Source of the DNA: Candidatus Bathyarchaeota archaeon
GTDB taxonomy: Archaea > Thermoproteota > Bathyarchaeia > Bathyarchaeales > Bathycorpusculaceae
DNA: 56,849 nucleotides
Assembly: GCA_025058315.1 (NCBI GenBank)
Contig: JANXET010000003.1
Span: 78,901 to 135,749 of the forward strand
Reading direction: 5' to 3'
The position numbers and the translations under genes are program-made. The notes under the pieces are model-generated. The model ran no database searches and had not been told where the DNA came from. It saw only the letters and a list, made by a program, of their open reading frames with translations. Of this stretch, positions 16,088-24,969 are shown one piece after another. The stretch's first letter is position 1, and each line of letters opens with the position of its first letter.

Positions 16088-16773
16088 TCAAAACCGCCTT
16101 CCCGAAAAAGCTTCCCAATCTCATGGGAGATTTTCCCTATGTCCTGCATAGAAATTTCATCCAGGCTCAAATGCTGAAGCCCGCACAAGTAGGCTTCTCC
16201 ATTAACATGCTGGATATGTAGCTTACATAATGGTATTTTAAAGGTTTCGTAAACCTTCCTGGAATTTTCTTCAACATGCCGGTCGCCTGTCCAGCATTTT
16301 CCAAAAAAGGCTTTGTATGTGGCTATTGGCCCCATTAATGGCTGGGCGCAGACGGCATACTTGTAATTCATGCTTAAGCTTTTAACAGCCCTATAAAGGG
16401 CGCTGCGGTTGTTAGCTACCCTGAAACCGTTCGAGGAGAAGGGATTAACGGCGAACACAACCACTGGAAAGCTGAACTCTGATGTTATATGTTTCACAGA
16501 ACCAGTAACGATATGGGGCGGCACCGTCACACCGGCCTTCATAGCCCTTAGCAGAAGCACTGGCACCCGATAGGCATCTATTATATCCCTCGTTGCCGGA
16601 ATCACCTTGTCGCCGAGAACCTCAGCGTAAAGTGAAACATAATAGCCCGTTTTCATGTACCTATAATCATTGTTTATGTTCAGAATGAAGTCCTTAACTG
16701 TTGATTTAATGAATCTTGACGGTTTCATCGATGGAACGTCAGCCTCAAGGTCGATGTTTGAGACGACCAGCAC
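16084..16773 (-). CDS. RLAN (RimK-like ATP-grasp N-terminal) domain protein
   Basis: 229 residues from GTG 16773. The opening LVVSNIDLEADVPS, the NNDYRYMKTGYYVSLYAEVLG block and VIPATRDIIDAY match the RLAN domain (about 1-80) that usually precedes ATP-grasp in single-chain RimK-like proteins of about 480 residues. The rest (PVVVFAVNPFSSNGFRVA and KYAVCAQPLMGP) may be a degenerate ATP-grasp-like region. As a stand-alone protein overlapping the ATP-grasp gene by 4 bases, it is probably a partner subunit. The function of RLAN is not established; a substrate-binding role is inference. Confidence 0.7.
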   Translation of the reverse strand: MLVVSNIDLEADVPSMKPSRFIKSTVKDFILNINNDYRYMKTGYYVSLYAEVLGDKVIPATRDIIDAYRVPVLLLRAMKAGVTVPPHIVTGSVKHITSEFSFPVVVFAVNPFSSNGFRVANNRSALYRAVKSLSMNYKYAVCAQPLMGPIATYKAFFGKCWTGDRHVEENSRKVYETFKIPLCKLHIQHVNGEAYLCGLQHLSLDEISMQDIGKISHEIGKLFREGGFD

Positions 16774-16850
16774 CCATTAGACACCGTATATATCGATTCG
16801 GGGATACATTGGTTAAGTATTTAAGATTAACTGTTTCTAAAGCGATCTTC
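16774..16850. promoter_or_regulatory. Divergent promoter of the amidoligase cluster
   Basis: AAGTATTTAAGA (about 16815-16826) is a TATA-like box on both strands. It lies about 30 bases before ATG 16851, which makes the GCS2-like gene leaderless and supports that start over the open frame reaching back to 16716. On the minus strand it lies about 45 bases before GTG 16773. GTTAA and TTAAC (about 16812-16831) flank it as a short inverted repeat. Confidence 0.45.
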
Positions 16851-18116
16851 ATGCGTAAAGGGCCATGTGAGAATATAAGCTTATATTTCGGCAGCATAGA
16901 TCTCGATAAAAGAGAGGATGTAAATACGTACAGAACCTTAGAGGTTCTGGGTCCGGAACACGAGTTCTCAATAGTAGGTGAAGACCTTAAACCTCTTCCC
17001 ATAGCTGATAAAGTCATAAAGGATTTCCATGGAAGAATAGTTAACTTCGTCAGGCAGGACAGGTTCACATTCGGCAAGGAAATGCAGCTTCATGTTTTAG
17101 AGTTTAAGCCGAACAAACCCTTCAAGTCCCCCAGGATTTTCGAGGAAACCATGCATAAAGCTGTTCTGAGAATCATCGACTTTCTGGAGAAACGTTACAG
17201 CGCCTGCCTACTCGGCACGGGAATGCATCCCCTGCTCAGGCTTGAGGAGACAAGCATCTGGCCCCATCGTCATAGGGAGATATATCATGCCTACGGTGAA
17301 ATCTTCAACCTTAAGCAGCATGGATGGCTTAACATACAGAGCTTCCAGCTTAACCTTCCATACTCCAGCGAGGAAAAAGCTATACAATTACATAACCTGC
17401 TCACGAACGTCTGCGCGTATATTCCCGCCATCTCCGCCTCATCACCATTATATGAGGGGAAGCTCGGCGAGTACGTGGATAACAGGCTTCACTTTTACAT
17501 GGAGAACCAGAAGGAGATCCCATCCATAACGGGATCCATCATCCCTGAGTACATACACTCCTTCAGACAATATAAGGATGAAATCATCGGAGGCTACTCC
17601 AGAGATCTTGCCAAGGCCGGCGCCCACAGATGCCTCCTATATAAGGAATGGGTGAACTCGAGAGGCGTTATACTTAGGTTTGAGCGGAAGGCTATTGAAA
17701 TACGCATATTAGACGAGCAGGAATGCATAAAATCCGATGTGGCGCTCAGCTGCTTCTTCAGGGCGCTGCTTAGAGGACTACTTAAGGAGAAGCCGCAACT
17801 TTTACCCACGGAAACTCTGGTCAGAGACTTCCAAAAGGTTATCAAGGAGGGCCTAAACGCCAAGGTAAGTCACCCGCAAGGCCCAACAGCCAGACATGTC
17901 TGTAAGCACTTCCTTAAAATAGCCTATGCAAACGCTGGAGAGGATGAGAAGGAGTACCTCTCAATCGTGCAGAGACGCATAGAAGATGGAAGCCTCTCAG
18001 AGCTGATAAGGGAAAACTTGATTAAGAGGACTCAAAAAGCCGATTTTAACGAGGCAATCATAGATGTTTACTCAAAACTCTTAAAAAGCCTAAGGGAAAA
18101 CAGCCCCTTCCTATGA
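16851..18116 (+). CDS. GCS2-like carboxylate-amine ligase (glutamate-cysteine ligase family)
   Basis: 421 residues from ATG 16851. EVLGPEHEFSIV (31-42) has the GxEHE-type metal and substrate motif of the GCS2 family, and LLGTGMHPLLRLEET, LNIQSFQLNLPYSSEEKA and YIPAISASSPLYEG are standard downstream blocks. GCS2 enzymes form a gamma-glutamyl or similar amide bond with ATP. In known amidoligase clusters, GCS2-like and RLAN/RimK-like enzymes occur side by side, which is exactly the arrangement here (divergent). True glutathione or gamma-glutamylcysteine synthesis is possible but not expected in an archaeon of this type. The end overlaps the YkgJ-like gene by 4 bases, so the two are co-translated. 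Confidence 0.85.
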   Translation: MRKGPCENISLYFGSIDLDKREDVNTYRTLEVLGPEHEFSIVGEDLKPLPIADKVIKDFHGRIVNFVRQDRFTFGKEMQLHVLEFKPNKPFKSPRIFEETMHKAVLRIIDFLEKRYSACLLGTGMHPLLRLEETSIWPHRHREIYHAYGEIFNLKQHGWLNIQSFQLNLPYSSEEKAIQLHNLLTNVCAYIPAISASSPLYEGKLGEYVDNRLHFYMENQKEIPSITGSIIPEYIHSFRQYKDEIIGGYSRDLAKAGAHRCLLYKEWVNSRGVILRFERKAIEIRILDEQECIKSDVALSCFFRALLRGLLKEKPQLLPTETLVRDFQKVIKEGLNAKVSHPQGPTARHVCKHFLKIAYANAGEDEKEYLSIVQRRIEDGSLSELIRENLIKRTQKADFNEAIIDVYSKLLKSLRENSPFL

Positions 18117-18655
18117 GAAGGCATAGAAAATTTGAAAGACAGAGGAACTTCTTCAATGTATGCGGCAAATGCCACATACATTGTTGCCGGGATGCAAGGC
18201 CCCCAATCACTGAAAGTAGGATGAAGATAATTGAAGAATACTTAAAAAAGCAGGACATGAGGATAGAAAGGCCCTTCATAAGGGCAGAATACGTTTTTCC
18301 AGGAGAGGATCAGGAGGGCTACTGCATATTCTACGATAAAGCAACGAAAAGATGCCGAATTCACCCGGTGAAGCCGGAAACATGTGTCGCCGGACCGATA
18401 ACCTTCGACATTAACAGAAATTCTGGGAAAATAGAATGGTATCTGAAGTTCGAGGAGATATGTCCCCTAGCCGGAGCCATGCACAGGGATAAGGAGGCTC
18501 TCAGGGAACATCTCAAAACCGCGAAAATTGAGATCATGAGGCTTGTGCGGGAACTCCCGCCTGAAGCCCTTCGAGCCATACTGAAGAGGGAGGAGCCTGA
18601 AACCTTTAAAATAGCTGAGGACGACGTGGACAGGGATATTTTGAGTAAGCTATGA
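18113..18655 (+). CDS. YkgJ-family cysteine cluster protein
   Basis: 180 residues. The N-terminal CGKCHIHCCRDARPPIT and the later GYCIFYDKATKRCRIHPVKPETC carry the spaced cysteines of the COG0727/YkgJ family, thought to hold zinc or an iron-sulfur cluster. The C-terminal third is charged and helical with LREHLKTAKIEIMRLVREL. It overlaps the GCS2-like ligase by 4 bases (ATGA), tying it to the amidoligase cluster. Its role could be redox or metal-dependent tailoring of the ligase product, which is inference. Confidence 0.8.
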   Translation: MRRHRKFERQRNFFNVCGKCHIHCCRDARPPITESRMKIIEEYLKKQDMRIERPFIRAEYVFPGEDQEGYCIFYDKATKRCRIHPVKPETCVAGPITFDINRNSGKIEWYLKFEEICPLAGAMHRDKEALREHLKTAKIEIMRLVRELPPEALRAILKREEPETFKIAEDDVDRDILSKL

Positions 18656-18751
18656 GGCACACTTTAACTCGCCTCTCCACACAGGCGCAGTCCATCATCT
18701 AACAAACATTTTTACGCTCGGCGCCGTTCCATTTCATCGTGTGGTGGAAAA

Positions 18752-20659
18752 GTGTCGCTTTCACCTATAAATGAGGCTATGAGGCGAACGTGCAACGTGC
18801 TTAGACATGAAGCCTCCATGCAGGTTATAGAGTATGAAAAGCGTTTCTCGCATTTAAGGAACTTTTATGATAAACTCCTATCAAACCTTGTGAAAATGAG
18901 CTTCAATTTTAACGAAGTTTACAAGACGGCGGAGGAGTTTTTCGGCGATACTGCAGTGCGCTTCGCCGGAATAGATGGAACAATGTATTCTAGGCCCCTA
19001 TTTGACATGGTTGTATTCTTCGGCGGGGCTTATGCCGCCACAGGCACCGTCTCTTTTCAAGAGAATGATAAGCCAGCGGTATCATATGATGAGCGGCTTG
19101 GCCGGAACGCTGCAGGCATCTCAAGCGTCATCCCAATCTACGTTAATGAGGTTCCAGATGTGGATCAGGCATTTTTTGATGTTTCGCAGCCTGGAGAGGT
19201 GAATCTTGCTAAACCGTTAACGGAAGAGTCAATAATTAACAATGCAACTGTGGCTAACCGTATCATGACTTTGGCGGAGTACTACCTGGCTTACAGGTTC
19301 GCCGTTGACTCTGACAGCAATATACACATAATTATCATGGACCGAAGCCTATCAGTTGAGCGGGCAAGCCTACTGTATGATACTTCAAAGCGGGCGCTTT
19401 GGGATGTGAAATGCAACCTTATAGGATATCAGGTTGACGATGAGCCTATAGATGCAAACGACCTAAACATTGGAAGACAACTGGTATCCAATGTAGCTCT
19501 CGGTTTACCTCCTCCAAGGGCTGACTACCTACGCCACGCCATAATAGATCTGCTTAAGCGTCAAGGCGCGTTAACTGAGAGGCAGATTCTCTCCGGGTTA
19601 GGCATAGCTGACGAGAAGAGGGCTGAAAGGGTTAAGCGAAGCTTATCAGCCCTTTTAAAAAAGGGCATTCTAGTAGAGAAGAATGAGTTTTACATTCTAA
19701 AACCAAAATACGTGAATACGTGGGAACGGCTGAAAAAGGCCGTTACAAAAATATGTGAAAGACTTTTCGCCTCAAATACCCCTGAAAGCACAAGCCTAAT
19801 GAAGATAATGAAGCATGGAAGGGAATACTGGTTAACAACGATTGACATGGCCTTTCTCACACTTTTCACCCTCCAAATGCTTGTTGAGGAATGCTGGAAG
19901 AGGCGCATTCTGCTGATAGGCGTGACTAAGGATACCGCTGCAAGAGACTTCAAGCGTCAGCTAATACCGATAATGCATAACGAGGGACTGCTGGAGGCCA
20001 AAATATCCAGGGAGGAGCTTGATGAGATTCCAAACACTGACCGCATGATCCTGCAGTCCGCCAGCATTCTAAACATGGAGAAGATAACTCCGCCGTGGAG
20101 CCTAATAGAGTATGACTCCGCCTTCAGAACTATGATGCTTGACAAGAAGGGGCGGAGAGGCTACGTTTCAGGAGCCATAAGGAACAAGATAGGCATGGAG
20201 AGGTTGTTCCTAAAAACCTACATTCAGCTCAGCCAAGCGAAGACCGATCCCATGCTGAGAAGCAACGTGCTTTTAGTGGATAGGCTTGTATACCCAGAAT
20301 ATGACTATCGTCCAGACACTGTTGTAGAGTTCTGGAACGAGCTCAGCGATGAAACCAAAGAGCCTGTTGAGGCGGTGCTATTCATAAATAAGGATGTGCC
20401 TAATAGGCTTCAAGACCTCGTCATGGCCATTTTAGTCGCGATGACGCCTTCAAACATACCTGAAGCTTTCGGCCATAACACTCCGCTATTCATCGCGGAC
20501 AAAATTGCCAAGTGGAACTACAGCCAATTCAAGCGGATTGTAGACACAACCGCAGAGTGGATACTGAATAATCATAAATTGAGAAGATTCGTTTTTTATA
20601 TGAGCACATTTAGAGAAAGGAGGGCTACGATTGAAGCTGCAAGGCGAGAGCAAATTTAA
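18752..20659 (+). CDS. Long NurA-like nuclease with an internal winged helix
   Basis: 635 residues; NurA proteins are usually 300-450. FAGIDGTMYS (71-80) carries the first metal aspartate (D75), followed by VVFFGGAYAATG, and the second NurA part near the C-terminus has AFGHNTPLFIADKIAKW. Between them lies a winged-helix-like segment (about 265-325) with RQGALTERQILSGLGIADEKRAE and ILVEKNEFYILKP. The NurA 5'-3' nuclease acts with the HerA translocase in DNA end resection. The HerA-like gene overlaps this one by 29 bases. No Mre11 or Rad50 gene is nearby. The inserted winged helix suggests an extra DNA- or partner-binding role (inference). Confidence 0.82.
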   Translation: MSLSPINEAMRRTCNVLRHEASMQVIEYEKRFSHLRNFYDKLLSNLVKMSFNFNEVYKTAEEFFGDTAVRFAGIDGTMYSRPLFDMVVFFGGAYAATGTVSFQENDKPAVSYDERLGRNAAGISSVIPIYVNEVPDVDQAFFDVSQPGEVNLAKPLTEESIINNATVANRIMTLAEYYLAYRFAVDSDSNIHIIIMDRSLSVERASLLYDTSKRALWDVKCNLIGYQVDDEPIDANDLNIGRQLVSNVALGLPPPRADYLRHAIIDLLKRQGALTERQILSGLGIADEKRAERVKRSLSALLKKGILVEKNEFYILKPKYVNTWERLKKAVTKICERLFASNTPESTSLMKIMKHGREYWLTTIDMAFLTLFTLQMLVEECWKRRILLIGVTKDTAARDFKRQLIPIMHNEGLLEAKISREELDEIPNTDRMILQSASILNMEKITPPWSLIEYDSAFRTMMLDKKGRRGYVSGAIRNKIGMERLFLKTYIQLSQAKTDPMLRSNVLLVDRLVYPEYDYRPDTVVEFWNELSDETKEPVEAVLFINKDVPNRLQDLVMAILVAMTPSNIPEAFGHNTPLFIADKIAKWNYSQFKRIVDTTAEWILNNHKLRRFVFYMSTFRERRATIEAARREQI

Positions 20660-22520
20660 CAGTTCATGCTTCACCGATTTCGATGGGCGATTCCATGCAA
20701 GGCTAGCCGCAGTGATCCCAAGGTTCTTCATGGGAAGCGAGGAATCCAAGATCACCGGGACAGGCGCGCGTTATCAATGCCGCATAAAGGTGGAGTACCA
20801 TAAGGACCTGATGGGGCTTCTGGAGGAGGGCATGCTGCTGGCGGTGCGGAACTTCAAGCAGACGCTGCTCGGCGAGGAAAGATACACCCTTATGGAGATA
20901 AGCCGAGTTTGGCCTGAACACTTCGGGCTTAGAGGCCTATCAGATCATGGATATTACCCGATGCAGTTCGAGATCATTGAGCAGTCTGAAGCAGACTGGG
21001 AAACTGATGACCGCTCCACAATGATGATTCAGATAGACGCCATCCCCATAAATTACGACCTGATAATAAGGGGGAACAACTGTTACGAGTTCGTTAAGGG
21101 CTTCTCATACCCCATCGTGGGAAGCCCAGCATACATTCTTAACGGAGAAATGATAAATCGAATGTACAACCAGAAGATCGCTCAAGCGCTGGGCATAGAT
21201 CCCTCCCAAACCGTTGAAGATGCAAGGATAGATCCGAGAATAGGCATAATCAAAATGTTCCAGGCCAGCAGCACAGTTATCCCCATTTACGTGGACTTTG
21301 AGAAGCTGGTACGCTATCATTTTGGCGTATTCGCCTTCACAGGCGGCGGCAAAAGCAACCTCATGTCAAACATTCTGAGGCGCCTCCTAATACATGCTGA
21401 CAACGTGAAAGTGGTTGTTTTCGACATAAGCTGCGAGTATGTATTCCTGCTGCTGGATCTGCTTGCCGACGGGGATATGCCTGCGAAGGTTATACTTGAG
21501 CATAGAATAGACTCTCTTGATCAGTTCTTCAACTCTGTGGTTAAGCCCCGCGAGTACGAGCAGGATGAACGCATCAGGATAGGGCTGAAACGCATAATGG
21601 ATCAGGATAAGGTTGCCTTCTACACAAGGCCAAAACAGAAAATTCCAACATACTCGCAGTTCCTAGAGGAGCTCCTTGAACAGAGGAAGAGCAGCACAGA
21701 CAAGCCCCACTACCTAAACGCCATAGACAAGATACATGACGCCATACTTGATTACATGGAGGAGCATGGGCTAAGCGAGAACCAGGAGGTTGACGAAGCC
21801 TTCATCATGCATATCGACAAGATATGCCGGGAAACAATTGATGAATTCAAGGTTCATGAGAAAAGCGGCCTCTTCGCATGGGCCACCACAAGAAGCGCCA
21901 TACTGGATAGGCTTAGAAGAATAAGGGAAGAGGAAAGGAAGGAAACAGGAGGCCTCACAGCTGAGAAGATCAGGGAACTTCTAGAAGGCGAAGCAAGGCT
22001 CATATGCATATCAATATCTGATCCCACAACCATAAAAGAGCTTGTGGTAACGCTGACGCAGGATCTGCTAATACGCAGAAAGCGAAGGTTCCAGGTTAAG
22101 CCATACATACTGCTAGTGTTTGACGAGGCTCAAGAGTTCATCCCTGAACTTTCAGGCGTAACTGGAATTGACAAAAAATGCAGCAGGCAGGTGGAAACCC
22201 TGCTTAGGCAGGGTAGAAAATACGGGCTTGGCGTGTGCATAGCAACCCAGCGAATAGCCTACCTGAACACGAATGCCCTGCAGCAGCTGCACACATACTT
22301 CGTGGGAACTCTGCCGAGGCCATACGATCGGACATTGATAAGCGACACTTTCATGATAGATAAGGGTATACTTGAGAAGACGCTGGAATTCGCGCCTGGA
22401 GAATGGCTCCTGTCAAGCTACATAGCCACAGGAATAGAAAACGTGCCCATATTCATAAAGGCTGACAACGCTGAGAAGGAAGTGGAAAGATATCTCAAAG
22501 AAGCCATCGAGTCACAGTGA
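20631..22520 (+). CDS. herA: HerA-like hexameric DNA translocase
   Basis: 629 residues from TTG 20631, overlapping the nurA-like end; ATG 20730 (596 residues) is an alternative. The N-terminal barrel-like region (to about 200) precedes the Walker A FAFTGGGKSN (234-243) and the Walker B ILLVFDEAQEF. GLGVCIATQRIAYL with LNTNALQQLHTYFVGT and the C-terminal PGEWLLSS match the DUF87/FtsK-HerA superfamily. HerA pumps DNA and delivers it to NurA. A long helical insertion (about 300-420) lies between the Walker motifs and is larger than in textbook HerA. Confidence 0.88.
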   Translation: MKLQGESKFNSSCFTDFDGRFHARLAAVIPRFFMGSEESKITGTGARYQCRIKVEYHKDLMGLLEEGMLLAVRNFKQTLLGEERYTLMEISRVWPEHFGLRGLSDHGYYPMQFEIIEQSEADWETDDRSTMMIQIDAIPINYDLIIRGNNCYEFVKGFSYPIVGSPAYILNGEMINRMYNQKIAQALGIDPSQTVEDARIDPRIGIIKMFQASSTVIPIYVDFEKLVRYHFGVFAFTGGGKSNLMSNILRRLLIHADNVKVVVFDISCEYVFLLLDLLADGDMPAKVILEHRIDSLDQFFNSVVKPREYEQDERIRIGLKRIMDQDKVAFYTRPKQKIPTYSQFLEELLEQRKSSTDKPHYLNAIDKIHDAILDYMEEHGLSENQEVDEAFIMHIDKICRETIDEFKVHEKSGLFAWATTRSAILDRLRRIREEERKETGGLTAEKIRELLEGEARLICISISDPTTIKELVVTLTQDLLIRRKRRFQVKPYILLVFDEAQEFIPELSGVTGIDKKCSRQVETLLRQGRKYGLGVCIATQRIAYLNTNALQQLHTYFVGTLPRPYDRTLISDTFMIDKGILEKTLEFAPGEWLLSSYIATGIENVPIFIKADNAEKEVERYLKEAIESQ

Positions 22521-23855
22521 GAACGCTATCATGCCGGCCAGCGTTAGACACGCTGCAGCGACCACAGGGGGCATAACCAGGAAACCGTATTTGGAGAATT
22601 CTGTGAATGAAATGGAGCACCCTTTGCTTGAAAGGATCTTAGCCCACATGAGCCCCGCGAGGGCGCCGGTCAGCATGAAGTTGGCTCCAAGGTTGCTTCC
22701 AGCCACAAGCGCCAAAATCGCGCCAAGCTTAAAAGTGTTGGAAACAGAAAAAGCAGGGCTCTGGAGGGCTCTAACAAAGAATATTGTCATCGGATGGTTA
22801 TTCATAGATCCTGCGGCAAGCGATGATAAGAAACCCACGCAGAGCACAGTCGCCGTGAGGTTTGAGGATGCTTTTGAAAGCTGAAGTGCCAGAAGGTCTG
22901 TCCACCCTGAAGATGCCATTGTCTCAACTATCACAAACAGCCCTATTAGGAAAGGCGCTATCTTCCACGGCATCCTCTTCAGAACCACTATAATGACGGA
23001 GCGGGAATGCAAAACCTGATAGAGAAACATTATGAACGCAGATGCTAAGGCAGCAGTCCACGGTTTAACGTCAATCACCGTTGATGGTAAACTCATAACC
23101 AGTATGGTGCCTCCTAGCACGATTAGGCCGAAGGCGGCGCCCCTGCGGTCTCTGAGGGCCAACTGCGGGTTTACCTGCGGCATATTAATATGCTTCGGAA
23201 GTTTTCTGCGGAAAACTATCCAGAGCATTAATAGGCACATGGCAACGGCGGAGGCAGCTGGAAGAAGCATCCATTCAGCGAATTCGATGAAAGAAATTTT
23301 GTAGGCTTCCGCGATCACGATGTTTGTGGGGTTTCCAATATACAATCCCATGCCTGAAATGTTGGCTGCAAAGAACTGGGCGAACAGGTAGGGCATGGGA
23401 CTTATTCCCATACTGTTGCACATGTAAATAATTATCGGGGTGATCGTCAAAATTACAACGTCGTTGCTTGTGAAAAGCGTTAAGAACGACGTGAGCATAA
23501 AGAGGTAAACAAAAAGCTTTCTGCCGGAAATTCCAGCCTTCTTCACAACCTGAAGCGCAATGTACTCGAAAAATCCTGTGAGGTCTAGAGAGATGCAGAT
23601 GTAGGCTAAAGACAATATCAGGATTATTACCGAGTAGGGTTTTATGTTTTCACAGCCAGCAATGCCTCTGACGACAAAGCTTACGTCTATTGCTGAAGTA
23701 GCTAACAAGAAAGCCACACATAATATCGGAGCTAAGCCATAATCCAGTTGCAGGTAAACTTGTTTGAATGGAATCTTAACCTTAGGATGTTTGAAAGTTA
23801 AAATTACTGTAGCCGCGAAAGCGAGTAAACTAAGCATAGATGAATAAGTGAGCAA
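22512..23855 (-). CDS. ArsB/SLC13-like ion transporter
   Basis: 447 residues with about 11-12 hydrophobic segments. SFLTLFTSNDVVILTITPIII and the GLYIGNPTNIVIAEAY re-entrant loop are the signature regions of the ArsB/NhaD/SLC13 (COG1055) superfamily, with the second inverted repeat near AAGSMNNHPMTIFF and AGSNLGANFMLTGALAGLMW. Candidate substrates are arsenite, a dicarboxylate or Na+/H+. An arsC-like gene is in the same window but 10 kb away in another operon, so arsenite export is only a possibility. It converges on and overlaps the HerA-like gene by 9 bases. The 124-base gap to porB (23856-23979) is AT-rich with no gene. Confidence 0.85.
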   Translation of the reverse strand: MLTYSSMLSLLAFAATVILTFKHPKVKIPFKQVYLQLDYGLAPILCVAFLLATSAIDVSFVVRGIAGCENIKPYSVIILILSLAYICISLDLTGFFEYIALQVVKKAGISGRKLFVYLFMLTSFLTLFTSNDVVILTITPIIIYMCNSMGISPMPYLFAQFFAANISGMGLYIGNPTNIVIAEAYKISFIEFAEWMLLPAASAVAMCLLMLWIVFRRKLPKHINMPQVNPQLALRDRRGAAFGLIVLGGTILVMSLPSTVIDVKPWTAALASAFIMFLYQVLHSRSVIIVVLKRMPWKIAPFLIGLFVIVETMASSGWTDLLALQLSKASSNLTATVLCVGFLSSLAAGSMNNHPMTIFFVRALQSPAFSVSNTFKLGAILALVAGSNLGANFMLTGALAGLMWAKILSSKGCSISFTEFSKYGFLVMPPVVAAACLTLAGMIAFSL

Positions 23856-23979
23856 ACCATTTGCCTCCCTGCGGCAAACTATGTTAACAACTGTTCAAGT
23901 TTTCAATGCTGTAATCAGAGGTTGAATAAAAACTTGATGATGAGAAAATTTAGATTCTAATAAAAATAATTTAAGGGAA

Positions 23980-24954
23980 TTACGTTTTTGATGCTGATAC
24001 TCCGCATTTTTTAAGTAGTCTCTGCCATCTTTGATCGGTTATCTTCTGTATTTCGTCGATGAGTTTTTCAAATTTCGGCGTGAAGAGGTGTCTGAAACGT
24101 CCCTGAAGCTGCAGATACTCCCTGACGGGCTTTTTCTTTTCAGGCGAAAGCGCTATGGCTTTGCTGGGTGCTGAAAGCTGATATTCCCCGTTTATGCATT
24201 CCCAAAGTGGAAATACACAGGTCTCCACAGCCAGTTTAGCGAGCTCCATGGACTTCGCAGTGTCAGTTCTCCACCCGCGTGGGCACGGCGCGAACACGTG
24301 CAGAAACGCCGGGCCCTCAACCTCCAATCCCCTCCTAGTCTTAATTATAAGGTCGCGCCAGTAGTAGGGCGAAGCCGTAGCCACGTAGGGTATCTCATGC
24401 GCCGCCATAATCTCCGTTATAGGCTTTTTTGTTTCAAGCTTGCCCGGAACCACTGTTCCAGCAGGCGAGGTTGTGGTTGCAGCGCCTAGAGGTGTCCCGC
24501 CGCTCCGCTGTATACCCGTGTTCATGTATGCTTCATTATCGTAGAGCACGAAGAGAAAGTCATGTCCCCTTTCCATGGCTCCTGAAAGCGCCTGTAACCC
24601 TATGTCGTATGTTCCTCCATCTCCGGCGATGGCTATGACGTCTACGTGGCTATGTTTAACCCTGCCCTTCTTCTTCATTATTTTTATTGCAGCCTCTATT
24701 CCGGCGGCGTTTGCAGCGACATTTTCGAAGGCTGTGTGCACCCATGGCACTGCCCACGAGGTATAGGGGTACATGGAGGACACTATTTGCATGCATCCCG
24801 TGGCCGTAGTCACTATGGTTGGCCCCCGTGTAGCCTTCATCAAAAGTCTCAGAACTGTTGTGGCTCCGCATCCAGCGCATGCTCTATGTCCCGACATGAA
24901 TAGGTCAGGCTTTTCAGCTATATCCTTCGATGTGAATTTCCATTCACTCTGCAT
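23980..24954 (-). CDS. porB: Pyruvate:ferredoxin oxidoreductase (pyruvate synthase) beta subunit
   Basis: 324 residues. The TPP-binding subunit: HRACAGCGATTVLRLL near the N-terminus has the CxxC cysteines, and AIAGDGGTYDIGLQALSGAMERGHD with DNEAYMNTGIQRSG is the TPP-Mg motif. TGCMQIVSSMYPYTSWAVPWVH is typical of pyruvate-specific PorB as opposed to the 2-oxoglutarate or isovalerate enzymes. The enzyme interconverts pyruvate with acetyl-CoA and CO2 using ferredoxin. It is last in porCDAB, 15 bases after porA. Confidence 0.95.
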   Translation of the reverse strand: MQSEWKFTSKDIAEKPDLFMSGHRACAGCGATTVLRLLMKATRGPTIVTTATGCMQIVSSMYPYTSWAVPWVHTAFENVAANAAGIEAAIKIMKKKGRVKHSHVDVIAIAGDGGTYDIGLQALSGAMERGHDFLFVLYDNEAYMNTGIQRSGGTPLGAATTTSPAGTVVPGKLETKKPITEIMAAHEIPYVATASPYYWRDLIIKTRRGLEVEGPAFLHVFAPCPRGWRTDTAKSMELAKLAVETCVFPLWECINGEYQLSAPSKAIALSPEKKKPVREYLQLQGRFRHLFTPKFEKLIDEIQKITDQRWQRLLKKCGVSASKT

Positions 24955-24969
24955 TTCTCCATCTTCCTC

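Noticed and set aside
16716-16850. N-terminal extension of the GCS2-like ligase to 16716
   Set aside because: It would overlap the divergent RLAN gene and contain the promoter; a TATA-like box 30 bases before ATG 16851 supports the shorter form.
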